Origin: Torreya grandis
Taxonomy: Eukaryota > Streptophyta > Pinopsida > Cupressales > Taxaceae
NCBI GenBank assembly: GCA_037957365.1
Contig: JARHVA010002685.1
Coordinates: 1,272,501 to 1,336,500, forward strand
Direction of reading: 5' to 3'
DNA length: 64,000 nucleotides
Both the position numbers and the translations under genes were made by a program. The notes under the pieces were generated by a model. It did not search any database and was not told where the DNA came from. It saw nothing but the letters and a program-made list of their open reading frames with translations. Below, in pieces: positions 23,900 through 37,789 of the stretch. How positions within the stretch are numbered: position 1 is the stretch's first letter; each line of letters opens with the position of its first letter.

Positions 23900-25060
23900 T
23901 CCTCTAATTATTATCCATTCTTAAACTTTATAAAATGATTAGGTCCCACATTATCTCTTCCCAGCTTCACATTGATTCTAGATTGGAATTATTAAAAAAA
24001 ATAAACCACATAGAGATCCTTCCACCCAACATGGGTTTGTTAAATAGGTATTACAAGACTTGGTGATTTGTAAAAAAGATAAAATGGTGTGGCTAAAATA
24101 TAATGCCTATATTTTTATAAATTAAACACAATTGTTAAGGCTTTTCTTTATGTGGTTGTACATTTTTATCTAAAGCTGATAGTTTCCTACTTACAAAGTG
24201 TATAAGCTGATCTAAACCACCATCCCCTAGATATGCTAAGACAAATCCTATTATGATACTAAAATCATCCACATGTATATGTAATGGATTCTTACAATCA
24301 ATAAAAACTAATATAGGAGCTATTACTAACCTTTTTTTGAGTTTAATAAATGTTGATTGATGTTCTGGTGTCCATTCAATCTTGGTATTTTTTTGAAATA
24401 ACCTTTCCAATGGTCTAGAGATGGTTTCATATCCCTTGATGATTTTTAAATAATATCCTGTATGACCCATAAAGGTTTGCACCTCTATGGAACTAGTTGG
24501 AGGTGGTACCCCCACTATTACTATAATTTTATCTTGATCAACTAGGATTATATCATTGCATATGATGTGACCTAGAAGAACATTGAAAGGTGTGAAAAAT
24601 AACCACTTCTTCAGATTTAATGCAATGCATAGGGCTCAACAATGTTCTAACATGAGATGTAGCTTAGATAAATTATATTTGACTTCTATAAAATCATGAA
24701 TGAAATATTTAAATGAAATTACCACAAACCTAAGGAGAATTTTTGGATCATTCTTAAGACCAAAGGGCATTACACCTCATGGCCCATGATTAATTTAAGA
24801 ACCTCATCTATGAATGGTAGAGTAAATGGATCATTAATGCAAGAATAATTCAGTGTATGGTAATCCTGATAGACATGAATCTCATTATACTTATTTATCT
24901 ACACAACCATTGGCCTATCCCAATCTACATTTTCTATTAGATAAATGATCCTTATTTCTTGCATGTGATCCAACTCAGTCTTTAATTTCATCTTCATGTT
25001 GGGATTAAATTTATATGGGTATACCACACTCTTTAAATTAAATAATAATTTATACCAACT
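23900..25060 (-). pseudogene. Element D reverse transcriptase and RNase H, internally deleted
   Basis: RT N-terminal wording YKFNPNMKMKLKTELDHMQ (about 25020), then NDPFTLPFIDEVLKLIMGHE (about 24800), runs straight into MPFGLKNDP. The block that normally lies between them, with the first catalytic Asp in FLDGYSGYNQI, is missing. Next FIHDFIEV joins SKLHLMLEHC without the Y-[IMV]-DD motif. The later RT and connection parts are normal: LGHIICND, GVPPPTSSIEVQTFMGHTGY and ISRPLERLF, followed by RNase H (EWTPEHQSTFIKLKKRL, VSRKLSALDKN) and a tether-like LFNKPMLGGRIS near 24020. Both polymerase catalytic blocks are gone. Confidence 0.85.
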
Positions 25061-26469
25061 ATGGATCTACACCTTTGAATTTTATGAACATAGTGAAAAA
25101 GACATCCTGATAATCTCTTAGTAGCTATAATGCCTCTTAAATCTCATTCTATGCCCAGTAGTCTCCCAAAGTTACAAGTTTAGGCATATAATCTATTCTA
25201 ATATTTTATTCAATCTTATTTAGTGGTTCTTGATATACTTTATTAGATCCATTATGTATTTCATATTTCATATTTCATTTTCCTTCTTATTCTATAATTT
25301 TGACATTGTGAAATATTTCTTGTTCAACTTGTTTTGCACTTGGACATTTGTTGGTTCTGTTTCATGCTTTAGTTCAAATAAGCCTTTTAAATATAGATCC
25401 CCATCACTATTAATGGATTTTTTCATCTCATATGTAATTTTATTGTAGGGTTTAATAATATATTACTCCTATTTACTAGCCTTATAACTATGAATCACTA
25501 GATTTAAATCTTGATTTACTTCTTTCTGTGATGACAAGTCTATCATAGTTCCCAAATAATACACCTAGGCACAACATATAAAAGTTTTCAATTTTTACAA
25601 TGAATTATGGACCACCATTTTATCACTTTTAAACACAAGTTTTAATAAAGTCTTATTATACATTTTCCCAATGTTTGGTCTCCATCATGCACTCCTAATG
25701 CATATACCACATAGTTAGAAGTAGCGCTAGCATGTGACTAAAAATATGCACCCAATAGCTTGTCTCAACACCTTGCATAGATAATATATCTACAAATTTA
25801 TGAGTATGTATCTTTGGACATTATACTTATTGAAATAATGGTCACTCTTCTAACATTGATTGGTAACTAAAATCATGCTTGTATAATTTTACATGCTTCA
25901 TCCATTTTAATTCTTATTTTCTATGTACTACCCACCATGTCATAATAATTCCCAGGTATAGTTGATTACATTGACTCTTTGATCTATATCAAGGGCACGG
26001 TAATAAAACCTCAAGATAAATAGATTAAGATATTAAATCACAAAATATTATGGTAATTGGCATTCTATGGTGAAAACCATATACAAAGGTTATACCTCAT
26101 GACCTACCCTATCCCAATTCAACATATGTGTGCCTGAGTCATCGCTAATTGAATATGGTGCTTCCTAAGGTAAGACACCTTCTGGAGTAGGCTATATATA
26201 ATCCATTAATTTTACACCTATATTATATAGGAAATCTACTTATGACTTAGTTGGATATCACATGGATGGAGAGGTACATCATTCAATTTGAAAATTAATA
26301 ACTAGAGATTTTGTTATCAATTGATTGTAAACCATCTACTGTATTATTTATGTTTGTATGTTTTTATCAAGTTATAGATAAATAGCTAACATTCCATAGC
26401 TTGTAAATTATTTTTATTTGTATATGCATTGATTTTGAACTAACTATTATCACGATATGCATAAGGTGA

Positions 26470-26860
26470 CTCTAGTTATTTTGGAATAACATAGGGATTC
26501 TACTTTGATTTATTAATGGTATGAAAACAATCTTATCCCCTTGATGTGCCTCTAATTGATTGTATAATATATTGATAGTCATTTGGCCATTATAATCCCA
26601 TTTCTTACCAATTAAGGTAGGATAATGGATCTCATCTATTTTCATGTCAATGACCTCAAAATATCCTTGTAGACTCAACTTTATAGTGCTAATCTCCACA
26701 TCTTCTAGGCAAATGATTGGCTATACCCTCTCATAGTCTACAATATTGAGAATGATAGGACTATATCTCAATTTTTTCCTACATATATCCTCCTAAGTAC
26801 ATATAGGAATCATGTTGACAATACTTCCAAAATGAAATAATACATTAGGGATCTCATATC
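26470..26860 (-). pseudogene. Element D protease remnant
   Basis: LFHFGSIVNMIP near 26810-26850 sits where the family has a D-x-GS-VN-active site, so the catalytic Asp seems changed to His (GAT to CAT). PIICLEDVEISTIKL follows, then FEVIDMKIDEIHYPTLIGKK near 26590-26660, matching the F-VID-YP-LLGRPW end of the domain. The last open stretch (26699-26472) continues into linker sequence before RT. The assignment rests on motif order and on position between gag and RT. Confidence 0.65.
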
Positions 26861-27649
26861 CTATGATCTCAATGTTCATACATGAGTTAACATCCTAAGG
26901 TTTCTTAGTTTTTACATACTAGAACATCTTATTGGTAATTTTTTTTCCTCTCTATGTACACTTCAAAATATTATGAAAATTAAATTGGTAATGTTCTATG
27001 AGACATATTCATTTAAAAAAGTACTAATTAGTTTCAAAAAATATGTTAAAGTAGTCAAAACACCTTCTTGTCTCATAACCCACATAATTTTCCCATGTAT
27101 TTATGCATCAGTGGATGTGGTGTCTCCTTCTGACACACTCTACTATTATATGTCTTGAAGGAAATTCTCACCTTAGTACATCAAGATCTTTTATTTAGTA
27201 GGATGAAGATATTTATTTGGTTTCACTTCCCTGATTTCATGATCCTATGACATTTCTAAAGGAGGTAGCCCTTGCTCTATGCATTATTGTCTAGTAACTA
27301 CTAGCATGAATGAATTTTCCTTGGGTTGCATATTTATCATATTCACATTGTGTACATGTTTTTATTTCCTCTGTTTCTCTAACACTAGGCAATTTTTAGT
27401 CTAATGTTGTCCTCGAACTCTACACTAAACATAGATGTTTTTATTTTAGTATCAGTTCTATAATTTCATGAAAAAAATGATTATACTCAACACACAAACA
27501 ACATTGAATGGGATAGTAAGCTTACCAATTATCATTTTTTAAACCTTATTGATATCCATTTTAGTATCCTCCTTTTTACAATCTTATATTCTATTTAAAT
27601 CCCCAACCATGTGATTTATTTTAAGAAAATCCTCATTTTTGTGTTTGAT

Positions 27650-29612
27650 GTGCATTATATCCACTATATAGATGTTGAGGTGATGTTGGATCCAAGTTTG
27701 ATTGTTGATGTTGAGGACCCAAATTATTCCATGATGAATGATACTAATATTAAGATGATGATGGTATCCAACTAGCTAGACCCTGGGGTTGATATTGATA
27801 TTGAGATGATGAAGGCATCCACCTAGGAACACCTTATGTCACACTAGTCATTTCCACTTTTGGGCTTCAAATTCCCTACTTTATAGTAGGTAAATATTAC
27901 GTTATAACTATGAAGACATTTTTGGTGATATCTTCCTTTAGTTCTTAAAAATATGGATAATGTTTTTCATCATGATTGGTTAATTTTAAAAAATTATAGT
28001 ACAAACTCTAGGATTTTATTACATACTATTATAATAGATGAAACTTTGAGATTTTGTGACCTATTAATATACATAGTTTACAGAACTCTATTTTGAATTT
28101 AGGAAAATCATTCATATGATTCCATTTTTTACCACACTTTATATACCATAATCCCAATTTAGGTATATCACTTTCATGCATCTCATCCATCCTTTTGAGG
28201 AAAGCATCTATTTTTTCCTCAACTTTAGATCTAACTACTAAGCATCTCCATAGTCCTTAATTTGTTCAACTCATAGGGCAGTTGTTCAAGCATCAATCTT
28301 AGTCAAAAATTAGGATTGCATAATGGCAAATCTAATTATATATTTCAAGCCTTATACAAACCAAGTAGTCTTTTTCTTTTCCTCCATAATAAAATCAGTA
28401 TAGTTCATAAAATTTGAAAATATATGATCACAGTCCCATACAGATTCTTCACTCCATTACGAAATTTACTTTAGATCTTAAATAGTCTAACTTGAGCACT
28501 TATTCATCTTAAATTATGTAATCTGATAAGATTTAACTTGTTTAAGATATATGGTATTAACATTGCTTTTACAAATTAATTCCAAAGCTTTACCTACTAA
28601 ATATCCTATGATCTCACACTTATTTACATCATCAAAATTTATTCCCTTAACCTATCATTCCATGTCATAGGTTATGAAATATTATTCAAGGTTCATAGAT
28701 CCATCATATTGCATCAAATTAATAAACATACCTAGATTCAATGCTATATTTGGCATACTTTAAATTACTACTACTATATTATGCACATTAGTAACTATGA
28801 TTTCAAGTTACTACACACTATTAAATATGATTACAAGTTTATTTACATTAGTTTTTATATGTGTTATAAAACTAGTCTCAAAAGTGAATCCAATCTCTTG
28901 TAGCCTCTTGTTATCTATTGATTTCTTTGTCTCTACACTAATTTTACTTAATTTATCTGTAAATGGTTCAAGCTATCTTTTACCCATCCCTTATTTTCCA
29001 CTTGGTGTTTTACTAATTATAAATTTGGTTGGGGGCATGTGTAATCAATAAATGAATGATATTTTTCCTCAAATTCTTCTATCTATGATCTTGAACCTAT
29101 GATACTTATGTGTTATTTCATAATATCCTCTAAGAAATGTTCTTTCCTTGGTCCAAACAATATCTTTCCTATTAACTTTGATCCACTCCTATCCTTTAAC
29201 TACTCTAATATTATCTTTATTTACTCTTCCTCTTCACTTTGCTCCATATCCATGCTATCTTCATTTATTTATTCTTCCTTATTAGGCCCTTCTCTTTTCT
29301 ACTCTGCATACTCTCTATATTATCTACTTCTACCATCTTGTGTAGCCCCTCTCTAGGATCTTATATTTTTAGCATCTTCTACTTTATTCCTACTCCTATT
29401 CATAGTTAAATCTAGATTATCCATTTTATTCAATCTTCATTGTTGTCATAATTCTCTTTCCAATCCTAAAATTTTCTTCTCACTCTGGCTCTTTTTATCC
29501 TCCATATTTTGGGTTTAAGTTCCTCTACTTAGCTCTTCATCATTCAATCATATATCAAACACATCCCCATAACACTTGAAGTTAATCTTCCATGTTTTTA
29601 GGAGTAGGCACC
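27650..29612 (-). pseudogene. Element D gag with paired zinc knuckles
   Basis: A plausible start is ATG 29612 (MVPTPKNMED). The first half is heavily broken. Near 28060-28200 the frame KIDAFLKRMDEMHESDIPKL leads to WYIKCGKKWNHMNDFPKF and FCKLCILIGHKISKFHLL, two adjacent C-x2-C-x3/4-H-like knuckles that have lost some ligands. A Gln/Ser/Pro-rich tail (SSSQYQYQPQGLASW) follows at 27700-27800. Plus-strand frames over 28797-29356 are antisense to this gag and are not genes. Confidence 0.55.
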
Positions 29613-30091
29613 ATGGTATTTTTTCACAAAACAAATCTTAATTAGAGTAGGTAGTCACTATAGTAATTTTACACAAATTATTATATGAAATAGATCCCAC
29701 ACAACTTAAAATTCCAAATAGTTTTGTAAAACAAATTCAATGATATATCCATCAATGGTAGACTTAATCCAATAGTATACTACATAGGTCCAATCAATAA
29801 TTAGATTTTATAATCTTTCTATATTTTCTTCCAACCAAGCTATGAATTTCATCCTTCTTGGCTAAAAATAATAATACTCCAATCTAGATAACAATGAAAT
29901 TACTAATTGAATAAATTCACACCAAAATATTTCATAAATTTCTCCATAGATATGCCCTTAAAAATTTTATTTCATAGTCTGACCTATTCTTCTCACTTCC
30001 TCTTCTACAAATTTTAGATTTTTTCATCGAGACATATTTCTATATAGTTTTTCCCTTGTAGCCACCTCAACATGTTTAAACAAAAAATTTC

Positions 30092-30109
30092 ATGCTCATT
30101 GTACCATTG
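30092..30109 (-). other. Element D primer-binding site
   Basis: Minus-sense CAATGGTACAATGAGCATG follows ...GCTAACA. It is a degenerate form of the initiator-Met tRNA site TGGTATCAGAGCATG, which is common in plant LTR elements. It places the inner edge of the D 5' LTR at about 30109. Confidence 0.55.
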
Positions 30110-31180
30110 TTAGCAAAGGTTCCTATAAAACCCTTCAGAACATGTTAATATAGGGATACCTTGCACACAAATTAACAAAAGTAAACAACAAACAATAATT
30201 TAGACTAAATATATTCATTAATAAGAAAAATAGATAGTTTGCACAAAGAAAAATAGAACTATTAGAATTTGAATATTCAGTACAAATTCATATGATTAAT
30301 AGATTAAAGCAAATAGAGTATTCACTATGCACATAACAATAATAAAAGATACATAGGAAAACCATTATACAATGATATGTCCATATTAAATACTTTTGTT
30401 ATGCCCAAAAAGAAGGACTCTTCACATTTTTAAGTCTATTATTATGCTTACAAAGGTTGAATACATACAAAAGATTATGAAAAAGGCAAAATAATGTAAG
30501 ATGTAGATGTATCCATCAAATACAATATAATATTTTGATAGTTTTATTCTAATCTAGACAAATAATAAATAGAATACATATCTATGGGCATGCAAAATAA
30601 TATGTGACATAATAATCTTACACATCTCATAGGGATAAATCTAGTAGAGCATAAACACAATTTCAAATATGACTCATCCTGACAAGATAAATGAACCAAT
30701 TTCAAAATATGAGTGACCACAAGCCCATTCTATATCACTACTGATCACTATAGACCATTATAGAAGAGTAAAAAACCTAACATACTAAGTACCCTATTCT
30801 ACAGGGTTTTTATATCTATAGCAAGTGCAATAAATATATTATACCTTGCTAGTTATATTAAAAGTTAATCTAAAATTAGGTTAAATAATTTCAATTCATC
30901 CCAAGTTTTATCTTATTTATAAATATAAATCTAGAATAAGATAAAAAATATTGGTGAGCTCTCTATTTCAAGAGAATGACAAACTTTAGATTAATAAGAG
31001 AAATAGTATTTACACAGACCATAAGGAATGTAGTGAGTGATTATGGATACAACTATGTGAGTGTTTTTTAGATCAATGTTTTTCATCAGAATCAGTGACC
31101 CATCATCAATAAAATATAATGATTTATGACTACAGACTTAGTAATTTAAAATGTAGAAGATGTCAAGATGAGGACAGAGA
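30110..31180 (-). mobile_element. Element D 5' LTR, outer end unresolved
   Basis: A non-coding, A+T-rich stretch outward of the primer site, starting TGTTAGCAAAGG on the plus strand. No second copy was found in the window (its partner should lie between 11776 and 15930), so the length is unknown and the stated right end is only where the A-rich tract begins. Confidence 0.4.
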
Positions 31181-31560
31181 AAGATCCTATTTTAAAAATA
31201 AATAAAAACATAAAATTAATATTAAAATATAATAAAATAAAAATAAAATTAAATATATTTCATTAATTAATACTCAAAAAAGAAAAATAAATAATAATAT
31301 TAAAATAATCATAGTGGAAATAAAAAATTAAAATCAAAATTAAAAAAATTGATATTTTAATAATTAAAAATATTAAAGTACATGAAATTAAATTGTAAAA
31401 TCCATGTTATAATTTGGTTATAGGGAATTTTGTCTTAAAATAAAAAGAAATTAGAAGTTAAAAGTTAAGTGTAAAAAATAAAAAATTAACTATTTAAAAA
31501 TAAAAATAAAAAAATGAAATAATAATAAACATTAAAAAAATCTAAGGAGATACTAAGATC
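31180..31560. repeat. A-rich, nearly GC-free tract
   Basis: Long runs of A with scattered T and very few G or C (AAAATAAATAAAA, AAATAATAATATTAAAATA). There is strong A-over-T asymmetry on the plus strand and no clear repeat unit. It could be an A-rich LTR segment or a matrix-attachment-like region; no gene is present. Confidence 0.7.
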
Positions 31561-34500
31561 CAAAACTAGCTATAAAGAGACAAACATAATAAAACCTAAA
31601 TTTATAAAAATGTTTGAAAGGATTAAATAAAATTGTTAAAATCAAAGTAGTGAAACAACCCCAAATTTTTTTATGGAATTGCTTTATAGAGTATGAAATA
31701 GAACTATGTGTAGGGCCTGCTACACAAATTCATGATGTATGACACATATCTTAATATATGCACTTTAATGTGTATATAACCAATAACTATATTGGGTCAC
31801 CATAGACACTTACCTATGGATAAAAACCTCTAGAGGATTCTATAGAGCAGAATGTTGCTATTAGGATGGTATATAGTTTGGAGGGCATTAGTGTGTAGGT
31901 CCACATTGATAACCTTTGAAACTTATAGACAACACTCATATTACCTATTAGTCCAAGAAGACAAGGTTAAAATCATAATGATAGGATTAATCATATCATA
32001 TATTAGCTTGTTGGACATTTTTTAGCATCTAAATATGATAATAGAGAAGTACAACAATAAATATGAAAGGTCTAAAATGATTTAAACAAAAGAATAATCA
32101 TACTAATGTTTTCTTAAGTAATATTTACAATAATTTAAGGTCCTTAAGTAGTTGTCACTAAACCATTACCAAGATGATGAAACATAATATTTTTAATACA
32201 TTATCATCCTTTTGAAATTTTCAAAAGCAAAGGCCAGTTATGGTACTAACCCCTTAGATCATTATATCATGATCCATAGTCTTCAGGGGTCATTGCACCA
32301 TCATTACTTCACTTAACGAATGCCATAATATAATATTTAACTATGTTATGTGAAAATCATTTACCATTGAATTTATATAACCCACATGTTATTTTACAAC
32401 ATGAGTCATTTAATGTTCATCATGCAATAATGCTTACACTAATAATGAGCATAACATCTCTAACACTCTCATTATAAAATTAAGAACTTATATATTTGGG
32501 GATATCCCCTAATATAAAATTAATACCAAAAATATGATGAACCACCAACAATAGTGCTACTAGGTTGGTATCATATGAATAAATCCTTGACCCTATGGTA
32601 TTTTCACTATATGGTCCCTTTAATTCCTTTACTCAAGAGTGAGTCATAATTCAACTAGTCACATAAATCATAACTTATTAGATAACAAATTATTCCATTA
32701 GGCCATTTTCAATCTTCATGAACTCGGTTAGTTATGGGCTTATACTCATGTATAACCAGCTACCACATCACATATTGATTGCATATGGTCTCAAGATGAC
32801 TAATCATGCATCCAAAATAGTAATTTGACAAACTTAACTAACACATAAAGGTTTGTAACTATGTTGAAAGGATTATACTACACCAATTAACATCTAATGT
32901 TAGATAATATAAAAATAAATTTATCATAATTTAAAATTTATAAATTCATGATATGAATTCTAATAACACAAGATGTAATGAAATACAATAACATGATTCT
33001 AATTTCTGAGATTATATCTACTATAATCTATAGCATAATATCCTTGAACCATGATACATACCCAACATGAGATTAAGACTTATTAATTATCACTACTTGT
33101 TAACTCACTAGTCTATGCAATCATGACTAGATGTGGGTTCCATCTCAATGGGTATCCAACTATCATATCATGTGTAGATCATGCAAAGTCCAAAATCAAC
33201 AATCTAAATTTTAGTTAGGATAATGAATCAAGAGAATATAACAACATATTAAACATTCTCATTAAAATATAATACAAATTTTAATTCCATAAGGATAAGT
33301 AAGATACCCAATTAAGAATTCATCCCAAATCTTAATCAAACATTCAAGAATTCTCCTTAACATGGACAACATAATTTCAACTCTATACCTCATTCAATGA
33401 GAGATAATACAACACCATTATTCATCATTAACATATAAAGTATTCCATAGTATACAAATAATAAAACACAATGTTATATTCCATAACAAGAGAATCTAAT
33501 CACAATAATGAATCAAGAAAGATTAGCTAATAATGGTAATTAAATCCACCCATCCTTCGATAACTAGACCATATAATTTAGGAACATCTACATTGTTTAC
33601 AACTTGACAATTTCCTTAACTATGATATATACAATTACTGGTAAACATTTCCACCCCCACATTAAGACAATTAATATACACATATCTATGTAAAACAAAC
33701 TAATCGATTGTAATTCCTTTATGAAATAAGGAAGGCTCAAGATCAAATATGAAATAAGTAAAAAAATCACCATTAACATTAATGTTAGTGTGAATAATAT
33801 CAATATTGACATAATAATAATGAGATTTCATCATTCACCTGACATGTGAAGTAAATTAGTAAAGTCCTTAACTCAAGTATGGAATGTGTGAGTATGTTAA
33901 GAGGTCACTTTAGACATAAATTTTAAGCATTTGAACCAACTACTACTTAATGGTGATGAAATTGCCAATATTAAGATGATTAGGTAAAGCAAGTGATAAG
34001 AGTATAACTATCAATAAAGGAACAACAACATGCACCATCCCCTGATCATAAATAAGTCTAAATGCCAAAAAAAACCAATAAGAGTATCCAAAATTATCAT
34101 TACAATACATATCATAAGAAATTACACTTATGCATTAAATAAAAATAACCACTTATTAGTTGTAAAAAGTGTTTCCCTTTGCATTTTAAACATAATAAAA
34201 ACCACACAACCTTTACTTAGTTTTCATCTTCTAAATACCAATTCTTAGAAGCATACAACAAGGGTATAACTATATATATATGTTGTAAATGTTCAATAAC
34301 TACTATTGTTTTGTATCCAAATGCATGGTTCTAGTAACAATAGATTTAAATGATAAGCATGATCACCCACATTTTTACATTTCTTCCATATTTAAGATTT
34401 CAATGCAATCTTTGACACTTAGTGTTTATAAGGGGATAATAATCAAATTATCACTAAAATTTTGAGTGAGGTTATTGTATCAAAAAAACATGATTTAAAA

Positions 34501-36300
34501 GTAACAATACATGGTATCTAAATTAAATAAAAAACTTTCCATCATATCAATAAAAGGATCAACATACAAATATCTTAAGTATCAGCAAAAACCAAGTATC
34601 ATCATGTCCATTATGTGAATCAATGAAAGGTTAACATTTAACATAAAAATAAAACTATAAAAATTACCATCAATTAATATGCTATCACCAAGAGCATCCA
34701 ATGAATGGATTAATCCCACAAACATAGAATAAGAAAACCCATCGACACTAGTCCATTGAGCCCAACCATATGATAGCCCTTACCACCCTAACCATCAACT
34801 AGATGGTGGAGTTAGGAAACCAAGTTTTATAAGAGATCTATTGAGCATGCAAGGGAGAGATTTAGCCACCAGTCAACATGTAACAATCAATAAGCAAAAT
34901 AAATACCCAAAACAACACCATAATGAACAAATCATCTAAATGGAAAACTGAGGGAGGGTTAATCCAATCATTCCTTATCATGAATAAACAAGCCAAAACA
35001 TAACATATATGTGCACAATTAAACAAGTGCCCAAACATAATAATATGAGCCAAAAGGGATACCTACAATAGTTACATTTAGAACATGGTTCCAAAATTAA
35101 GTGCCACATAATAATAACACCAAAATATAAAATGATGAGAAGGTTAAGTGAAAATAAAATCAAAATAGTATACCATTTCAAGACATACTCCTCCTGGGTA
35201 GCTCTATGAAGGGCTAAAATTTAATGCCAATACAAGATAAGGATCGATTTCTTGACATAACCAAATTATAGTATAAAACTCAAGTCTATGGCTATAGAAA
35301 AAATCAAAACAACACATAGCTCAGCCTCCCTAGCTAGGGTCATCAATAATAAGGCAATTGATTTTGTGCATAATTATACTTGATGAAAATAAAATCCATG
35401 CAACAACATAAGGGTTCAAAATGGAGTATCTTTCATATCTTGGATCACCCTTTTTAGGGTTAAAGGAAAGAATTCAATAGCCCATGTTCTAATAAAAATT
35501 TGTAAATTTAGAATGAACATACAATATAGTCTTCTATAATCTAATAAAATGCAATCAATACTTCACTGGATAGAATTCATAATCCCTAAATTGAAAACCT
35601 CCAATCTCATTTTAACAATGAAACACACAATCAAAACCCAATGGGGTAACGATTATTCAATAATATTACAAGTGAAAGACAACATATAGAATTTTTAAAA
35701 TGGCATAATGAAAACCCCAAATGCCTACCATAGTCAAAAGGAAAAAAATAAATGAAAACACTATGAACCCACAAGGAGGACCTTCAATGTCTGATATGAA
35801 GTTTGTAGACTTTATAGTGGACATTCAATGTCCCATTCAAATTTTCCAAGGGTTTAAAAATTACACAACACAAACAAATCAATTTTCATAAACAATCCAA
35901 ATGTTTACTTAGTGATTTTTAGATTATCATGGAAAGGACTAGTTTGCTTTCTTCCTTATTATCTTTCCTTCTTGATCTGACCCTCATATCTTTTTCTTTG
36001 ACCTATAACTTCACCACTATAGTCTTCACAACCTTAAAACTAGGTTATCATCTCTTCTTACTTTTATGCCTATGCAATCCTTTTCCACCAATACCTGACT
36101 CTTTTTCTAGCTATACAGTCTAGCTACACTATAATCATACCTCCTCCTTTCTACATCCTTCTCTCCATCTCCTTCACCTTCATCCATTCACCCTCGAGTC
36201 CCTCCTAATTGAAAAACATTCTCCTTGGGATGGATCCATCCCCCAAAACTAAATTAGAAAAATATCACTACTTTTAAAGATTCATAGCTAGAGGAGTTTA
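31561..36300. other. Unassigned non-coding DNA
   Basis: No domain, LTR pair or RNA gene was seen. Short open frames (for example 33597-33812, 34030-34248, 34862-35181 and 35929-36123) are hydrophobic or Ser/Leu-rich chance frames. The plus strand from about 35930 to 36240 is pyrimidine-rich (repeated TTCCTT, CTCCTT, CTTCACC). This region probably includes the end of the D 5' LTR and the element H LTR, but the boundary between them was not found. Confidence 0.5.
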
Positions 36301-37107
36301 AAGGGTAGGCCATCATGGAAAAATAAATAAAATAATTCATCTCCCCAAGATCTAAATTAATCATGATGCATGGATTCAAAATTGAGCCCATGAAGGGGGT
36401 CCAAAAAAATGACTAGCAATAGTGATTGCCACCACATTGACCAAGGTCCTAACAAAAGTGTCAACCAATTTACAATACCATGAAGGGACAAACAAGAAAA
36501 AAACATGACCACCACACAAAATATGACAAGAAAGAACCATTCTACACAGGGTCAACACAACATAAAGAATATGAGATTATAAATAAGACTAAGATGGAAC
36601 TAAGAATCGGTTAGTCAAATAGATGAAATGTTGATCAATGGATCTATAAATATCACACATAACATTTATTACATATTAGGGTCAAACCAAATGCTTTTCA
36701 ACCTTTATTTGTTATCCTGGATACTAAAGTGTACCTCAATCATAGCTCATCATCCTATTCCTAAAACCACAAAACATGACATCAATAACATATAACCAAG
36801 TATGAATATCAAATATTAATAAAACTATGATAAAATAGAATATTAAAGATAACATGCATAATTAATCATAATCATCAATTGTAGTAAATAACCAGAACCA
36901 TATTAGTTAATTATAATGACTCAATCATAGTCTAAACTAGAATCTCATCTACAATAAATAATTCAATATGCTAACCATAACCAATAAACATGATAACAAA
37001 ACACAATATATACATCAATTAGTTAAGTGTCAACTAAAATTTAGTGTAACATGGATGGGAACCTACAATGTGTCTTAAATTTAGGTCATGACATCATCCC
37101 CCTCTTC
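36300..37107 (-). mobile_element. Element H: polypurine tract and start of a 3' LTR
   Basis: Minus-sense AAGAGGGGGATGA (37094-37107, the polypurine tract) is followed directly by TGTCATGACCTAAATTTAAG, a typical Ty3/gypsy 3' LTR start at 37093. The LTR runs leftward; its far end is not determined, so the left coordinate is arbitrary. The element body must lie to the right, where tandem structure G interrupts it. Confidence 0.5.
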
Positions 37108-37789
37108 AAGAGGATCCATCATGGTGACTTATCAAATAGCCAATGAACAAATATTACCTAAAATATGTTATACTTATGAAGTAGTATTATTTCATAACAT
37201 TTTCAAAATCCTTAATAGTGTCAATTCTAAACCTTGCATTATTGGCATTTCAATTATGACCATTAAGACAAGCATGTATTTCTTTGAATTATGATAATAA
37301 ATAATGTCTTTCTTACTTTATCTATCATTTACGACACCAAGATGGTTAATATAGGATGTGGTATGTATCTTTTTCCAGCATCACATTTCACAATTATCCC
37401 AAATTGGTTGTAAATTTACCAATCACATGCCTTACAAATCCATTGGATATAAATTAAAATCATTAATAATAATAAATGTAGGTTTACCAGCCAAATCTAT
37501 TCTTACCTTAGCATAATATATTGGTGAAAGTTGTTAACTTCAGCTCAATACTTCTAGATTTAACCATTTTTAACCACTTATGTGGTGGTGAAAATAAAAT
37601 ACTATATAAATGTGGTATTCCAAGTTTCCAAAAAGAGTGTTACCTATACTTCATATTATTACAACCCTTAATTCATCAATTTTATGTATTTATTAATTAA
37701 TCTAGGTTAACAGTTTGAATATAAAACCTTTTTTAGGGTCATTATTCACTTTTGTGTCATCACACACAAACCTTTAACTTAAGGTCAAA
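37108..37789 (-). other. Element H body fragment, unrecognised
   Basis: The sequence between the H polypurine tract and the G LTR. On the minus strand a stretch near 37390-37520 translates with some protein-like character (KVRIDLAGKPTFIIINDFNL) but matches no domain that I know. It is probably the 3' non-coding or terminal coding part of H. Confidence 0.35.

Larger units (their letters stand above)
22675..30109 (-). mobile_element. Element D: Ty3/gypsy retrotransposon body (gag to integrase)
   Basis: Minus-strand order from right to left is primer site (30096), gag with zinc knuckles (29612-27650), protease (26860-26470), RT/RNase H (25060-23900) and integrase (23690-22680). This is the canonical Ty3/gypsy order. 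The element is cut by C and resumes at 16036. All domains carry stops and deletions. The RT, RNase H and integrase wording resembles a widespread plant Ty3 family, but the clade was not tested. Confidence 0.8.

Noticed and set aside
28797..29356. Two plus-strand hydrophobic frames (84 and 85 codons)
   Set aside because: They lie antisense to the element D gag and show no domain; their Ser/Leu richness comes from the A+T-rich purine bias of the other strand.
35929..36123. Ser/Leu-rich plus-strand frame that could look like a signal or membrane peptide
   Set aside because: It comes from a pyrimidine-rich tract and has no start context or homologous motif; it is likely chance.
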